The notes below the pieces were generated by a model. It was not told the origin of the DNA. It was given only the letters and a program-made list of their open reading frames with translations, and searched no databases. From assembly GCA_934426825.1 (NCBI GenBank), contig CAKRYI010000014.1:1-64000 (forward strand): a stretch of 64,000 nt of DNA. Direction: 5' to 3'. Positions 16,352 through 23,420 of the stretch are shown here, one piece after another (position 1 is the stretch's first letter; each line of letters begins with the position of its first letter). Position numbers and translations under genes: made by a program. Source of the DNA: an uncultured Acetatifactor sp. Its GTDB lineage: Bacteria; Bacillota; Clostridia; Lachnospirales; Lachnospiraceae.

Positions 16352-17094
16352 ACCTTTTTTTGCTTTAGGGGAGAATATAAGCAAAGTGTCTAGGTATTTA
16401 GGTCTCTAGGAATTTCGGTGTTTCGGAGTTGAGGAAGTTGGGAATAACGATGTCCCCTTTTGCTTTTCCTTTCATTTTGATAAGTACTATACAAAAATAG
16501 AAAGAAAAAGAGTTTCGTTTCTTTTTGAGACATATATCTTGAGCAGGTTATATAGAGCAAAAACCAACAGTGTACCTGTCTTTAGAGTTTTTATGTGTTT
16601 TATTTTTCCGAGTAGTGTTTTGTTTTCTAAATTAACGATTTGTTTTTCTAAATTTGTTTTCCGCTTTCTTAGGATAGCTATTTTAATTTCTAATTTTATA
16701 TTTTTCAAAATCAAAAATGATGTTAGGGAAAGAACGATTTTATTTTCTAAAACTATCGACTCCTTTTTCTACTTTTTGTTTGCCGGAGATTTTCACACAG
16801 CACAAATAGCGAATAAAAGTGAAACAATTTTCATTTTAAAGAATACACGCTTTTTTAAGTGCGTTTTTAAAACATATTTTGTGAACATATTCTTGAAGTT
16901 AATAAAAATATTTTTCAAAAATGGGGATATTTTAGGGCATTTATGCCAGAAAATCGTTTGTTTCATTTTTAGTGCGTTTTTGTGAACAATCAAAACAAAC
17001 AAATAGAATTGTGTGGCGTGAACATTCAATTTACTGTAGGCAAGGAAAAAAGGGCAAAAAAATAGTCTTTCCTTTTTCAAAATTAAAGCAAAGA
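16352..17094. other. AT-rich stretch without a convincing gene
   Basis: About 740 bases, very rich in T on the plus strand (A on the minus). Several short frames on both strands are open, but they start at TTG or lack ribosome binding sites and have low-complexity Lys/Ile/Phe/Leu composition. It might hold an excisionase, an origin or a regulatory RNA; I see no specific signal for any of these. Confidence 0.5.
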
Positions 17095-17292
17095 CTATTT
17101 TTCAAAAATAAGAATATCATTTGGAGTACATTCTAAAATGTCACAGAGTATTTCAAGCGTAGCAGTTGAAATATTTTTGTTGTGCTTGAGATTGTAAATT
17201 GTTTTTGATGGTATATCATGCTTTTTAATTAAAGTGTAGGTTGTTATTCCTTTTTTCTGCATTGTCTCCCAGAGTGGAGCGTATGAAACCAT
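17095..17292 (-). CDS. XRE-family transcriptional regulator of the element
   Basis: A 65-residue single-domain helix-turn-helix protein of the Cro/CI type. The pattern TTYTLIKKHDIPSKTIYNLKH followed by ISTATLEILCDILECTPNDIL is characteristic of the short XRE regulators common on Firmicute elements (shown here in parts). The ribosome binding site GGCGG lies before the ATG at 17292. It is divergent from the gene at 17412, and the shared upstream region holds a palindrome between -35 and -10 that is its likely operator. Confidence 0.88.
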   Translation of the reverse strand: MVSYAPLWETMQKKGITTYTLIKKHDIPSKTIYNLKHNKNISTATLEILCDILECTPNDILIFEK

Positions 17293-17344
17293 AATACACC
17301 GCCTTTCTATGTCTCTTATATTATTTACTCATAGAAAAATGTTC

Positions 17345-17373
17345 TTGACTATGCCGATTAAAATCGGTATATT
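17345..17373 (+). promoter_or_regulatory. Element cargo promoter with spacer operator
   Basis: TTGACT (17345-17350), 17-base spacer, TATATT (17368-17373). The palindrome CCGATT-AA-AATCGG (17354-17367) fills the spacer, a classic repressor position, probably for the divergent XRE protein. Confidence 0.75.
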
Positions 17374-17411
17374 TTAGATGAGCACTACAACAAACACAAA
17401 GGAGAAAAAAT

Positions 17412-18248
17412 ATGTTTTGTAAAAAATGCGGAACAGAATTGATTGATGGTGTATGTCCTAGGTGTACACAGGACGAAAGTAACAGTGAGGATGATAGTGA
17501 GAGAAAAATCAAAAAGTTGCTTTTGTCACAACATGAAAGAGTGATAGCCGTTTTAGGAAAAAAATATTCGGAGCAATATTTAACAACAGAAAAATGCACG
17601 CATGGTTTTGCGGTAGTCAGTGATGAAAAAATATATTGTTTTGGTAAAAGCTATAATATACGCAATAACATATTTGGAAAGAGAAGCCCACGAAAAGTCG
17701 AGCAATCCAAAACGATTGATATAAAAGATGTTACTAGTATGGGAGAGAGTGTATTTCATTATCGTTTTTGGCAGATTGAGAGTATCGTAGGCTTTGCACT
17801 GATAATAATTGCAATTATATGTATTTTGAATGGAATACAAACTAATGGTCAGCAGACATCAGAGGTGGAACAGTTTATAACGAATAGTTTTGCCGCTACA
17901 AGTGTTATAGCCACACCACTGTTGCTTATTGGTATGTTACTTCGCTTGATTCTATGTGCAATAAGCAAAATTAAAATGATTACTGTACAATATAATGGCG
18001 GTGAAATTGCTTTTGATATAGCAGATTTTGAGGTAGAGGAAATTGAGGATTTTCGGAAAAAACTTCAGTCGGTGATAGATAAAGCAGTTGAGGAGAGGCA
18101 CAAGGCAGAACAGGCTGTTTCGCCTATGGCTCATCAATCAACTCCGCATAATGGCAAGGCTGATGAACTTGTGAAAATGGCTGATTTGTTATCTAAAGGT
18201 CTTATTTCACAGGAAGAATTTGACAAAATGAAGAAAGAGTTAATTTGA
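17412..18248 (+). CDS. Zinc-ribbon membrane protein with C-terminal SHOCT domain
   Basis: A 278-residue protein. An N-terminal zinc ribbon (CKKCG and CPRC within residues 3-18) is followed by a PH-like/bacterial membrane-protein region, two membrane helices (about 120-140 and 160-180), a beta-rich segment and a C-terminal SHOCT motif (about 250-278: LVKMADLLSKGLISQEEFDKMK), a short module thought to mediate oligomerisation. The function is unknown. AAAGGAG precedes the start. It is the first gene of the cargo operon, controlled by the palindrome-containing promoter. Confidence 0.75.
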   Translation: MFCKKCGTELIDGVCPRCTQDESNSEDDSERKIKKLLLSQHERVIAVLGKKYSEQYLTTEKCTHGFAVVSDEKIYCFGKSYNIRNNIFGKRSPRKVEQSKTIDIKDVTSMGESVFHYRFWQIESIVGFALIIIAIICILNGIQTNGQQTSEVEQFITNSFAATSVIATPLLLIGMLLRLILCAISKIKMITVQYNGGEIAFDIADFEVEEIEDFRKKLQSVIDKAVEERHKAEQAVSPMAHQSTPHNGKADELVKMADLLSKGLISQEEFDKMKKELI

Positions 18249-18266
18249 TAGGGAGGGAAAAACAAA

Positions 18267-18458
18267 ATGAAGAATACAAAAGGAAAATTGATAGCAGTAA
18301 CACTGTTGTTATCGGTAATGCTGTCAGCTTGCAGTTTTCTGCAAACTTGTAAGGTTAGTGGTTGTGATGATGAAATATATCGTGATGGATACTGCAAATA
18401 TCATTACTACTTAAAAAACGGTGAAGATACCTTGAAAGACATTATAAACGCATTTTAG
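18267..18458 (+). CDS. Small predicted lipoprotein
   Basis: A 63-residue protein with a lysine-rich start, a hydrophobic signal segment and a lipobox LSAC, giving a lipidated cysteine at about residue 22. The mature part is about 40 residues with three further Cys and a Cys/His-containing segment (CDDEIYRDGYCKYHYY) that resembles a small metal- or disulfide-stabilised fold. It is 18 bases after the zinc-ribbon gene, with GGGAGGG upstream, so it is in the same operon. No family is recognised. Confidence 0.75.
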   Translation: MKNTKGKLIAVTLLLSVMLSACSFLQTCKVSGCDDEIYRDGYCKYHYYLKNGEDTLKDIINAF

Positions 18459-18502
18459 GAACTCATATTCTTGACATACATATTTATTCAATGCTATATA
18501 TA

Positions 18503-18549
18503 AAGCAAGACGGAAAGCCTATTTATAAGCAATCCGCCTTGCTTTTTTG
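18503..18549 (+). terminator. Terminator of the cargo operon
   Basis: AAGCAAGACGGA pairs with TCCGCCTTGCTT (one mismatch) and runs into TTTTTT. Confidence 0.82.
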
Positions 18550-18641
18550 TTAAATGCTAAAGCATCTACAGTGAAGCTGTTTACTGATTTTAAAAACTAT
18601 GAGCAGTGTGTTTTCATAACATATTATGAGGTGACGACATT

Positions 18642-19376
18642 ATGGCAGATTTAGATGAACTTTATAAAAGAATGGCTCAAAGTCCTGAAAGTAAAATAAA
18701 TTATAATTTATGGATGTTTCAAAATAACTTTAGAATTTGTGATGGTAATTTTCGGGATTTACAAAAATTTTATGATAATATAAATAATCCTAGTATAATG
18801 GCAACAATAAAAGAAAAACCAGATTATCATAATGAAATTCAAATAATCAATCTTGATTTTCTTAGACGTATATCAAATTATTTATCGTCTGCATTTACAC
18901 TGGTTGGATATGCAAGGGATTTTATGAAAAAGAATTATTCTGGTACAGCCACATTTGAAATATATGAAAAAAAGGTTGACGAAAGTTTTATACAGAATAA
19001 TCTTTCCAAATTTATACAAGATCTGCGTAATTATTTTTTGCATAATGGAATTAAAGGGTTTAGTTATTCTTTTAGTATTAGTGAAAAGTATATTGGAGAA
19101 TCAGAATTTAATACTATTCTTCAAAAAAAGGATTTATGCGTAGGAGATTATTTTTCAAAGAAATCAAGGGAATATATGGCTACTCTTCCAGACAGCATAA
19201 AAATTATTGATGAGTTAAAAAAATACCATACTATAGTACAGGGATTTTATGACTGGCTATTTGGTTATTTGTGGCAAATACATTCGGAAGAACTATTAAA
19301 AGCTAAACAATATCAAAAAGAGTATTTTGAGGAATTAAGACGGATGTATATAGAGCATTTGCATAAGAATAATTGA
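18642..19376 (+). CDS. Uncharacterised cargo protein with HEPN-like RNxxxH motif
   Basis: A 244-residue, mostly alpha-helical protein, strongly AT-rich. Residues 126-136 (QDLRNYFLHNG) contain R129-N130-x3-H134, matching the RNxxxH catalytic signature of HEPN ribonucleases, placed in a helix as in abortive-infection and toxin HEPN proteins. A helical N-terminal domain and a charged C-terminal coil (KQYQKEYFEELRRMYIE) surround it. GAGGTGA precedes the ATG. It stands alone after a terminator, at the distal end of the element where defence cargo is often found. The RNase/defence role is an inference from the motif and position; the motif is short and could be coincidental. Confidence 0.6.
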   Translation: MADLDELYKRMAQSPESKINYNLWMFQNNFRICDGNFRDLQKFYDNINNPSIMATIKEKPDYHNEIQIINLDFLRRISNYLSSAFTLVGYARDFMKKNYSGTATFEIYEKKVDESFIQNNLSKFIQDLRNYFLHNGIKGFSYSFSISEKYIGESEFNTILQKKDLCVGDYFSKKSREYMATLPDSIKIIDELKKYHTIVQGFYDWLFGYLWQIHSEELLKAKQYQKEYFEELRRMYIEHLHKNN

Positions 19377-19438
19377 TTTGCAATATATTTCATATTAAGA
19401 ACATTCAAATAAAAGAAGTTGCTCATGACATTTAAGAG

Positions 19439-19459
19439 TTGTAGACACACGGTAGACAG
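19439..19459 (+). repeat. Arm-type integrase-binding repeats (right)
   Basis: TTGTAGACAC (19439-19448) and GGTAGACAG (19451-19459), sharing the GTAGACA core of the left-end repeats. Confidence 0.6.
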
Positions 19460-19505
19460 CGTGCTTTCCTCCTTGATTTTACTGGGCTGTAAGGGCTTCT
19501 AAAAT

Positions 19506-19536
19506 TCCGATTCCCGTCAGCAGCTCTTTTGAAAAG
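19506..19536 (+). repeat. attR: 31-bp direct repeat
   Basis: Perfect copy of 15057-15087; the displaced 3' end of the original tRNA-Thr gene. Confidence 0.93.
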
Positions 19537-19558
19537 CGCCTGGTGAGGCGTTTTTTTT
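19537..19558 (+). terminator. Original tRNA-Thr terminator, displaced by the element
   Basis: CGCCT-GGTG-AGGCG followed by eight T. It continues directly from the attR core, as expected for the pre-insertion terminator. Confidence 0.82.
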
Positions 19559-19635
19559 GTGCGCTGTGTTGCAGAAGTTTTATCACGAGATATAACGGGA
19601 AGATGTAAAGAAGCTGTTAAGGAAACGGAAAGCGG

Positions 19636-19664
19636 TTGCAGAGCATAAATAAACATGATACAAT
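19636..19664 (+). promoter_or_regulatory. Promoter of the DUF2229-like operon
   Basis: TTGCAG (19636-19641), 17-base spacer, TACAAT (19659-19664), about 140 bases before the start codon, leaving a leader with a strong hairpin. Confidence 0.65.
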
Positions 19665-19703
19665 GGCATTGTTTTAAAGGGGAACATTTTCGAATGTAGA
19701 TAG

Positions 19704-19737
19704 GCCGTTCCGGTGTACCATCACCGGAACGGCTTTT
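19704..19737 (+). terminator. Leader hairpin, possible attenuator
   Basis: A perfect 12-bp stem, GCCGTTCCGGTG with its complement, 6-base loop, followed by TTTT. It lies between the promoter and the coding region at 19804, so it could attenuate transcription. Confidence 0.55.
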
Positions 19738-19803
19738 GGATATGCAGAAATTTATCCTGTCGGCAGGGCGGATGGATAAGCAGATTCGGAGGAAACAATA
19801 CAG

Positions 19804-21087
19804 ATGAAAGAACCCCACAGTGTTCGGAAGAATTTTTCTAAGGCAGATAAAAAGAAAAGAACCATTCTGCTCTGTGAAATGCTGGAATACCACAATATTT
19901 TTCTGGAGGCGGCATTTCAATCTGACGGATATTCCTTTGAAGTTTTAAACAATCCCGTAAAAGATAAGACACAGGCGCTGCGATACATCAGCAATGACTA
20001 TTGCTATCCGACAGTACTCATTATTGCGCAGTTCTTGGAATACTTGGCAACAGGGGAGCGAAAACCCTGTGAAGTGGCTTTTATGGAGCCGCAGGCGGGA
20101 GGTGCCTGCCGTGCCGGAAACATTTACAACCTGCTACAGAGAGTTTTATACAAAAAATATGAGCAGGGTTGTACGGATTACAGGGACATTCCGGTGATTT
20201 CCCTTAATTTTCAGGGAGAGGAAAAGCACAGCGGCTTTCAGATTACCCCAAGGCTTTTATTTGCTGCGATGGCGGCGGTATGCTATGGGGACCTGATTAT
20301 GTGCCTCTATCAGCAGGTAAAGCCCTACGAAGCGGTGGAGGGGGAAACGGACAGAGTAAGAGCACGGGTGGAAGAGCAGCTTTGCAATTGCATCCGGCGG
20401 CATAAAAACGGAAAGAAATACCGCATCCGGAATTACCGGTATGCAGTGGAGCAGTTTGCGGCGATACCGGTGCAGTCCAAAAACAGAAAGCGCATCGGAA
20501 TTGCCGGAGAGATTTATATGAAATATTCGAGGCTTGGAAACGACAATGTGGAACAGTTCATTTTGGACCACGGCGGCGCACCCTACAGCGGAGGATTTAT
20601 CAATTACTGCATTTACCTGATGGACACGGAGCGGTACAAGGCGGAGCATTATGATTTTAACGGAGCCGGGGCGAAAATTTACCGTGCTGTTGTGAATTTT
20701 TTGGAAAAGATTCAGTGGCAGATGTATGACGTTGTGGCGGAGAATGGCAGATTTGACACCGATGATTCTTTTGAGGAATTAAAGAAAAAATGCGCCGGAA
20801 TTATTCAATACGGTTGTAATACAGCAGATGGTTGGCTAATTGCCGCAGAAGTGGTACAATATATTGAAAAAGGCTGCGAGAGCGTATTGATTCTGCATCC
20901 GTTTGGCTGCCTTGTCAGCCATGTATGCGAGAGGGGTATTTTACATAAACTGCATGAGAAATATCCGACGGTAAGCATACAGACTGTTGAGTATGATTAC
21001 GATCAGAGTAAAACTTTGCGGGAAAGCAGAATATTAATGGCATTGCAGAGCGCAGCACCGCATTGGAATGAGGGAGGAAAAGAATGA
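19804..21087 (+). CDS. 2-hydroxyacyl-CoA dehydratase activase-related protein (DUF2229-like)
   Basis: A 427-residue protein resembling the dehydratase-like portion of the large CoA-dehydratase activase proteins. Visible landmarks are YPTVLIIAQFLEYL, then MEPQAGGACRAGNIYNLL, the equivalent of the Cys-containing GPCRFGQY motif, and near the C-terminus CNTADGWLIAAEVV followed by a HPFGCLVSHVCERG segment. It has no BcrAD-type ATPase domain, so it would need a partner. GGAGG lies shortly before the ATG. It overlaps the next gene by 4 bases (ATGA). The role is not established; iron-sulfur binding through the conserved cysteines is an inference. Confidence 0.65.
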   Translation: MKEPHSVRKNFSKADKKKRTILLCEMLEYHNIFLEAAFQSDGYSFEVLNNPVKDKTQALRYISNDYCYPTVLIIAQFLEYLATGERKPCEVAFMEPQAGGACRAGNIYNLLQRVLYKKYEQGCTDYRDIPVISLNFQGEEKHSGFQITPRLLFAAMAAVCYGDLIMCLYQQVKPYEAVEGETDRVRARVEEQLCNCIRRHKNGKKYRIRNYRYAVEQFAAIPVQSKNRKRIGIAGEIYMKYSRLGNDNVEQFILDHGGAPYSGGFINYCIYLMDTERYKAEHYDFNGAGAKIYRAVVNFLEKIQWQMYDVVAENGRFDTDDSFEELKKKCAGIIQYGCNTADGWLIAAEVVQYIEKGCESVLILHPFGCLVSHVCERGILHKLHEKYPTVSIQTVEYDYDQSKTLRESRILMALQSAAPHWNEGGKE

Positions 21088-21974
21088 AAATCAAATGTGA
21101 TTGGTGCGGAAATTGGATAAACGATTTCGACCAGACGTGCCCCAGCTGTGGGGGCGTAAACAGCCATTACAAAAGACAGGCAGACGGCATACCGCGAACC
21201 ATAGAGGAGTTAAAGGCGTGGGCAGCAGCGCACAATCTGCCCCTTGAGCAGATGCGCACTTATATCGGAGAGGATTACCGTGGACCCAGAGCCTTCGGAA
21301 TTTACAAGGACGAGAGCACAGGAACCTTTGTGGTATACAAAAATAAAGATGACGGCAGCCGTGCCATCCGTTATCAGGGAAATGATGAGGCGTATGCCGT
21401 AAACGAGCTTTACATGAAAATGAAGGAGCGCGTTACACAACAGAAGTCCCATATGACATCTGCATCGGGCAACAATTCTTGCCCGAATAATGATTCCGGT
21501 GACAATCATGGTAAAAAGAAGATGTCAACACTGAAAAAAGTGCTGATTACGATAGTGGTTGTGATGATGCTTTCACAGATACTTCCGAGCATTATCATGA
21601 TGGTGACGATGTGGTCGATTCAGCACGCGCCGGCGAGTCCTTCCACCGGATATTATACATACAACAGTGAACCTTACTATTACTACCGGGGGGACTGGTA
21701 TGAATGGGCGGATAACCATTGGGCAGTAAGCAGCAATACTGCAGACTGGATGGAGAATGACTATTCCGAATATTACGATTCCTATTTTTATGAGGATTCT
21801 TCTTCCTACAGTGACTTTGAGGAGTCTCCCTATTATGATTCGAGCAGCTCCGATAGCTATGACAGCAACAATGATTCCGGCTGGAGCTATGGTAATGACT
21901 GGGATTCCGACAGCAACTGGGACAGCAACGATGACTGGGATTCCGGCTGGGACGATTGGGATTCGGACTGGTGA
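21084..21974 (+). CDS. Zinc-ribbon membrane protein with Asp/Ser/Trp/Tyr-rich tail
   Basis: A 296-residue protein. Residues 1-25 form a zinc ribbon (CDWCG, CPSCGG), followed by a globular region, one membrane helix (about 152-175), and an extracytoplasmic, highly acidic low-complexity tail of DWDSDSN/DWDSGWDD-like units rich in Asp, Ser, Tyr and Trp. The tail could bind cations or cell-surface polymers, but no family is recognised. Translation is coupled to the upstream gene by an ATGA overlap. The pairing of a cytosolic CoA-activase-like protein with this membrane protein has no obvious explanation. Confidence 0.7.
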   Translation: MKIKCDWCGNWINDFDQTCPSCGGVNSHYKRQADGIPRTIEELKAWAAAHNLPLEQMRTYIGEDYRGPRAFGIYKDESTGTFVVYKNKDDGSRAIRYQGNDEAYAVNELYMKMKERVTQQKSHMTSASGNNSCPNNDSGDNHGKKKMSTLKKVLITIVVVMMLSQILPSIIMMVTMWSIQHAPASPSTGYYTYNSEPYYYYRGDWYEWADNHWAVSSNTADWMENDYSEYYDSYFYEDSSSYSDFEESPYYDSSSSDSYDSNNDSGWSYGNDWDSDSNWDSNDDWDSGWDDWDSDW

Positions 21975-22047
21975 TGTTCCGCAATTTTGGCTAAAATTTC
22001 AGCAAGAGTGTCATTCTGAAAATTCTGCAAATTTCGAAATTATTTTG

Positions 22048-22076
22048 TTGACAAACCGGAGGGCATTTGATAGAAT
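22048..22076 (+). promoter_or_regulatory. Promoter of the second tRNA-Thr
   Basis: TTGACA (22048-22053), 17-base spacer, TAGAAT (22071-22076). Confidence 0.85.
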
Positions 22077-22080
22077 GTAA

Positions 22081-22107
22081 CACGGTGATTGCAAAACAAT
22101 CACCGTG
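22081..22107 (+). other. Perfect hairpin in the tRNA-Thr 5' leader
   Basis: CACGGTGATTG pairs with CAATCACCGTG around CAAAA, starting at the predicted transcription start and ending two bases before the mature tRNA. The first tRNA-Thr has a related but less perfect leader. Confidence 0.75.
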
Positions 22108-22109
22108 AT

Positions 22110-22182
22110 GCTGCTGTGGCTCAGTCGGTAGAGCGTCGCATTGGTAGTGCGGAGGTCACGGGTCCGATTCCCGTCAGCAGCT
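22110..22182 (+). tRNA. tRNA-Thr (GGT), second copy
   Basis: Sequence identical in the tRNA body to 15004-15076, with acceptor stem 22110-22116/22175-22181 and anticodon GGT. It has not been invaded by an element and keeps its own terminator. Confidence 0.97.
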
Positions 22183-22187
22183 TAGAA

Positions 22188-22217
22188 AGAATCGCTTGAA
22201 TAGGCGATTCTTTTTTT
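22188..22217 (+). terminator. Terminator of the second tRNA-Thr
   Basis: AGAATCGC pairs with GCGATTCT and is followed by TTTTTTT. Confidence 0.88.
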
Positions 22218-22240
22218 CTTTGTGTTGCATTTTGTGCTGC

Positions 22241-22363
22241 ATGGATTCGGAAATGGGCAAGATGGTCAAAAAAAGTGATTGGGCAACAGAAACGCTTATG
22301 GAGGCTCCGTTTTGGAGAAATGGGATGACACCCGAAGAATATTTACAGATATATAACTTTTAA
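22241..22363 (+). pseudogene. Possible gene remnant
   Basis: A 40-codon open frame with protein-like composition (WRNGMTPEEYLQIY near its end) but no ribosome binding site. It lies just past the tRNA-Thr terminator, a place where element scars accumulate. It may be the 3' end of a lost gene or chance. Confidence 0.25.
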
Positions 22364-22378
22364 ATGTGGTAGTATGTA

Positions 22379-22407
22379 TTGACATTCCTAAGAATATCGC
22401 ATAAGAT
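22379..22407 (+). promoter_or_regulatory. Promoter of the putative antisense RNA
   Basis: TTGACA (22379-22384), 17-base spacer, TAAGAT (22402-22407), directed toward the 3' end of the convergent small toxin gene. Confidence 0.72.
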
Positions 22408-22413
22408 AAAAAC

Positions 22414-22512
22414 ATAAAGGGAGCTACCGATAGACGGTTAGCCCACATAATGTTAGATTAACAAAGGTAATCGTTCAGTTTGCGAGGCTGAGGGCGGTTA
22501 CCTTTGTGATTT
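22414..22512 (+). ncRNA. Putative type I antitoxin (antisense RNA)
   Basis: A transcript of about 100 nt is predicted from the promoter at 22379-22407. It begins with a small hairpin (GGGAGCTACCG ... CGGTTAGCCC) and ends in a strong hairpin, AACAAAGGTAA/TTACCTTTGTG (22460-22508), which also serves as the 3' end of the convergent toxin mRNA. The 3' overlap covers the last toxin codons, as in TxpA/RatA and BsrG/SR4. Confidence 0.6.
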
Positions 22513-22602
22513 ATCGTTATCTTTACTTCCGATTGAGTATCCAAGTCCGAAAGCTGTCAGGCATAAGCTGATAACAGCAATCAGATTGTCCAGTGTCAAC
22601 AT
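22498..22602 (-). CDS. Small hydrophobic peptide, putative type I toxin
   Basis: A 34-residue peptide: short acidic start, one membrane helix (LIAVISLCLTAFGLGYSIG) and a charged tail (KDNDKSQR). This is the usual build of type I toxins of Firmicutes. A perfect ribosome binding site AGGAGGG precedes the ATG by about 9 bases. The mRNA leader (about 125 nt) has several hairpins, and its CCCTCC (22673-22668 on the minus strand) could pair with the ribosome binding site. Convergent antisense RNA supports the toxin call. No named family is assigned. Confidence 0.68.
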   Translation of the reverse strand: MLTLDNLIAVISLCLTAFGLGYSIGSKDNDKSQR

Positions 22603-22733
22603 TGGCAAAGCCCTCCTTTCCCAGATTCCTGCAAGAGGTATCTATGTATCAAAGATACATTGTAATCGGAGGGTCACAGTCCCTCCGCAGAAGGACTAAC
22701 CGCCTACCGTGAATGGTAGCATCCCATGTATGT

Positions 22734-22762
22734 AGTGTAATAGTATATATTCAAAAAATCAA
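22734..22762 (-). promoter_or_regulatory. Promoter of the putative toxin mRNA
   Basis: Minus strand TTGATT (22762-22757), 17-base spacer, TACACT (22739-22734). Predicted start near 22727. Confidence 0.55.
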
Positions 22763-22851
22763 TAAAAAGTTTATTAAATATTGAAAATAAGATATAGTAG
22801 TTCGTGTGAATTCAATCTTAATTTGACTTTAGGTTCGGGAGTTTTTAAAAT

Positions 22852-23187
22852 TCAATATTCCATATCATTCGATATTTCCACATCCTCCTTATCCGAAAGC
22901 TCCTTTTCGCTTATCCCCAATTCTTTCATTGCGGAATCAAAGGAAACTGTTCTGTTATTGTGTTCCTCCAGACGTTTGTTTGCTTCCAACAGAAGAAAAT
23001 AGTCCTCTTCAATTTCGGTTAATCTTGCATATTCTTCCGGCGACAGGATGATTGCAGAAGGCTGATTGTTTTTTAAAACAATCAATTCTTTTTCGGAATG
23101 AAGCCGGTCGAATATCTTGGAAGCCTGACCTTTATTAAATTGAGAAATCGGAACAAGGCTCTGCAAAAGTTCTACTGCATTTGCCAT
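22852..23187 (-). CDS. Phd/YefM-family antitoxin, orphan
   Basis: A 111-residue protein. The N-terminal segment VELLQSLVPISQFNKGQASKI followed by LIVLKNNQPSAIILSPEEYARL is the standard Phd/YefM DNA-binding fold (given here in two parts), and the acidic C-terminal region would bind a toxin. GGAGGTGATT lies before the ATG at 23187; the longer frame to 23280 runs through the promoter. No RelE, YoeB, Doc or Fic gene follows; the next 90 bases downstream are AT-rich and non-coding. It is therefore an orphan or has lost its toxin. Confidence 0.85.
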   Translation of the reverse strand: MANAVELLQSLVPISQFNKGQASKIFDRLHSEKELIVLKNNQPSAIILSPEEYARLTEIEEDYFLLLEANKRLEEHNNRTVSFDSAMKELGISEKELSDKEDVEISNDMEY

Positions 23188-23217
23188 AATAATCACCTCC
23201 GGTATTTTTCTACCTTT

Positions 23218-23246
23218 ATTATATGCAGAAAAACAGAAAAAATCAA
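23218..23246 (-). promoter_or_regulatory. Promoter of the Phd/YefM-type gene
   Basis: Minus strand TTGATT (23246-23241), 17-base spacer, TATAAT (23223-23218). Confidence 0.72.
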
Positions 23247-23420
23247 TTATTTGTCTACATAAAATACTTTTAATTTTCATTATAATTTATTGTACTTTTT
23301 TGCATTTCCAATAAATGCTATCATAACCATAATCATAAACCCAATCTTTACACTCCCCCAAAAGAATGGTAAAATCGTTGCGTGGAAAAGGAATGCCAGC
23401 AAAAGCAAAGGAATACAAAA

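Larger units (their letters stand above)
15057..19536 (+). mobile_element. Compact integrative element in tRNA-Thr (about 4.5 kb)
   Basis: Bounded by perfect 31-bp direct repeats (15057-15087 and 19506-19536) covering the tRNA-Thr 3' end and the following CTCTTTTGAAAAG. It contains a tyrosine integrase next to the tRNA, paired GTAGACA arm-type repeats near both ends, an XRE regulator with a divergent operator-promoter, a zinc-ribbon membrane protein, a small lipoprotein and a HEPN-like protein. No conjugation, replication or packaging genes are visible, so it would need a helper to transfer. The genes are much more AT-rich than the flanks. Confidence 0.88.
19377..19803 (+). other. Element end and leader of the next gene
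   Basis: No gene. In order it holds right arm-type repeats (19439-19459), attR (19506-19536), the original tRNA-Thr terminator (19537-19558), a promoter (19636-19664) and a leader hairpin (19704-19733). Confidence 0.75.

Noticed and set aside
16487..17080. Short frames on both strands in the AT-rich part of the element
   Set aside because: TTG starts or no ribosome binding sites, low-complexity composition and no family pattern. They may still hide an excisionase.
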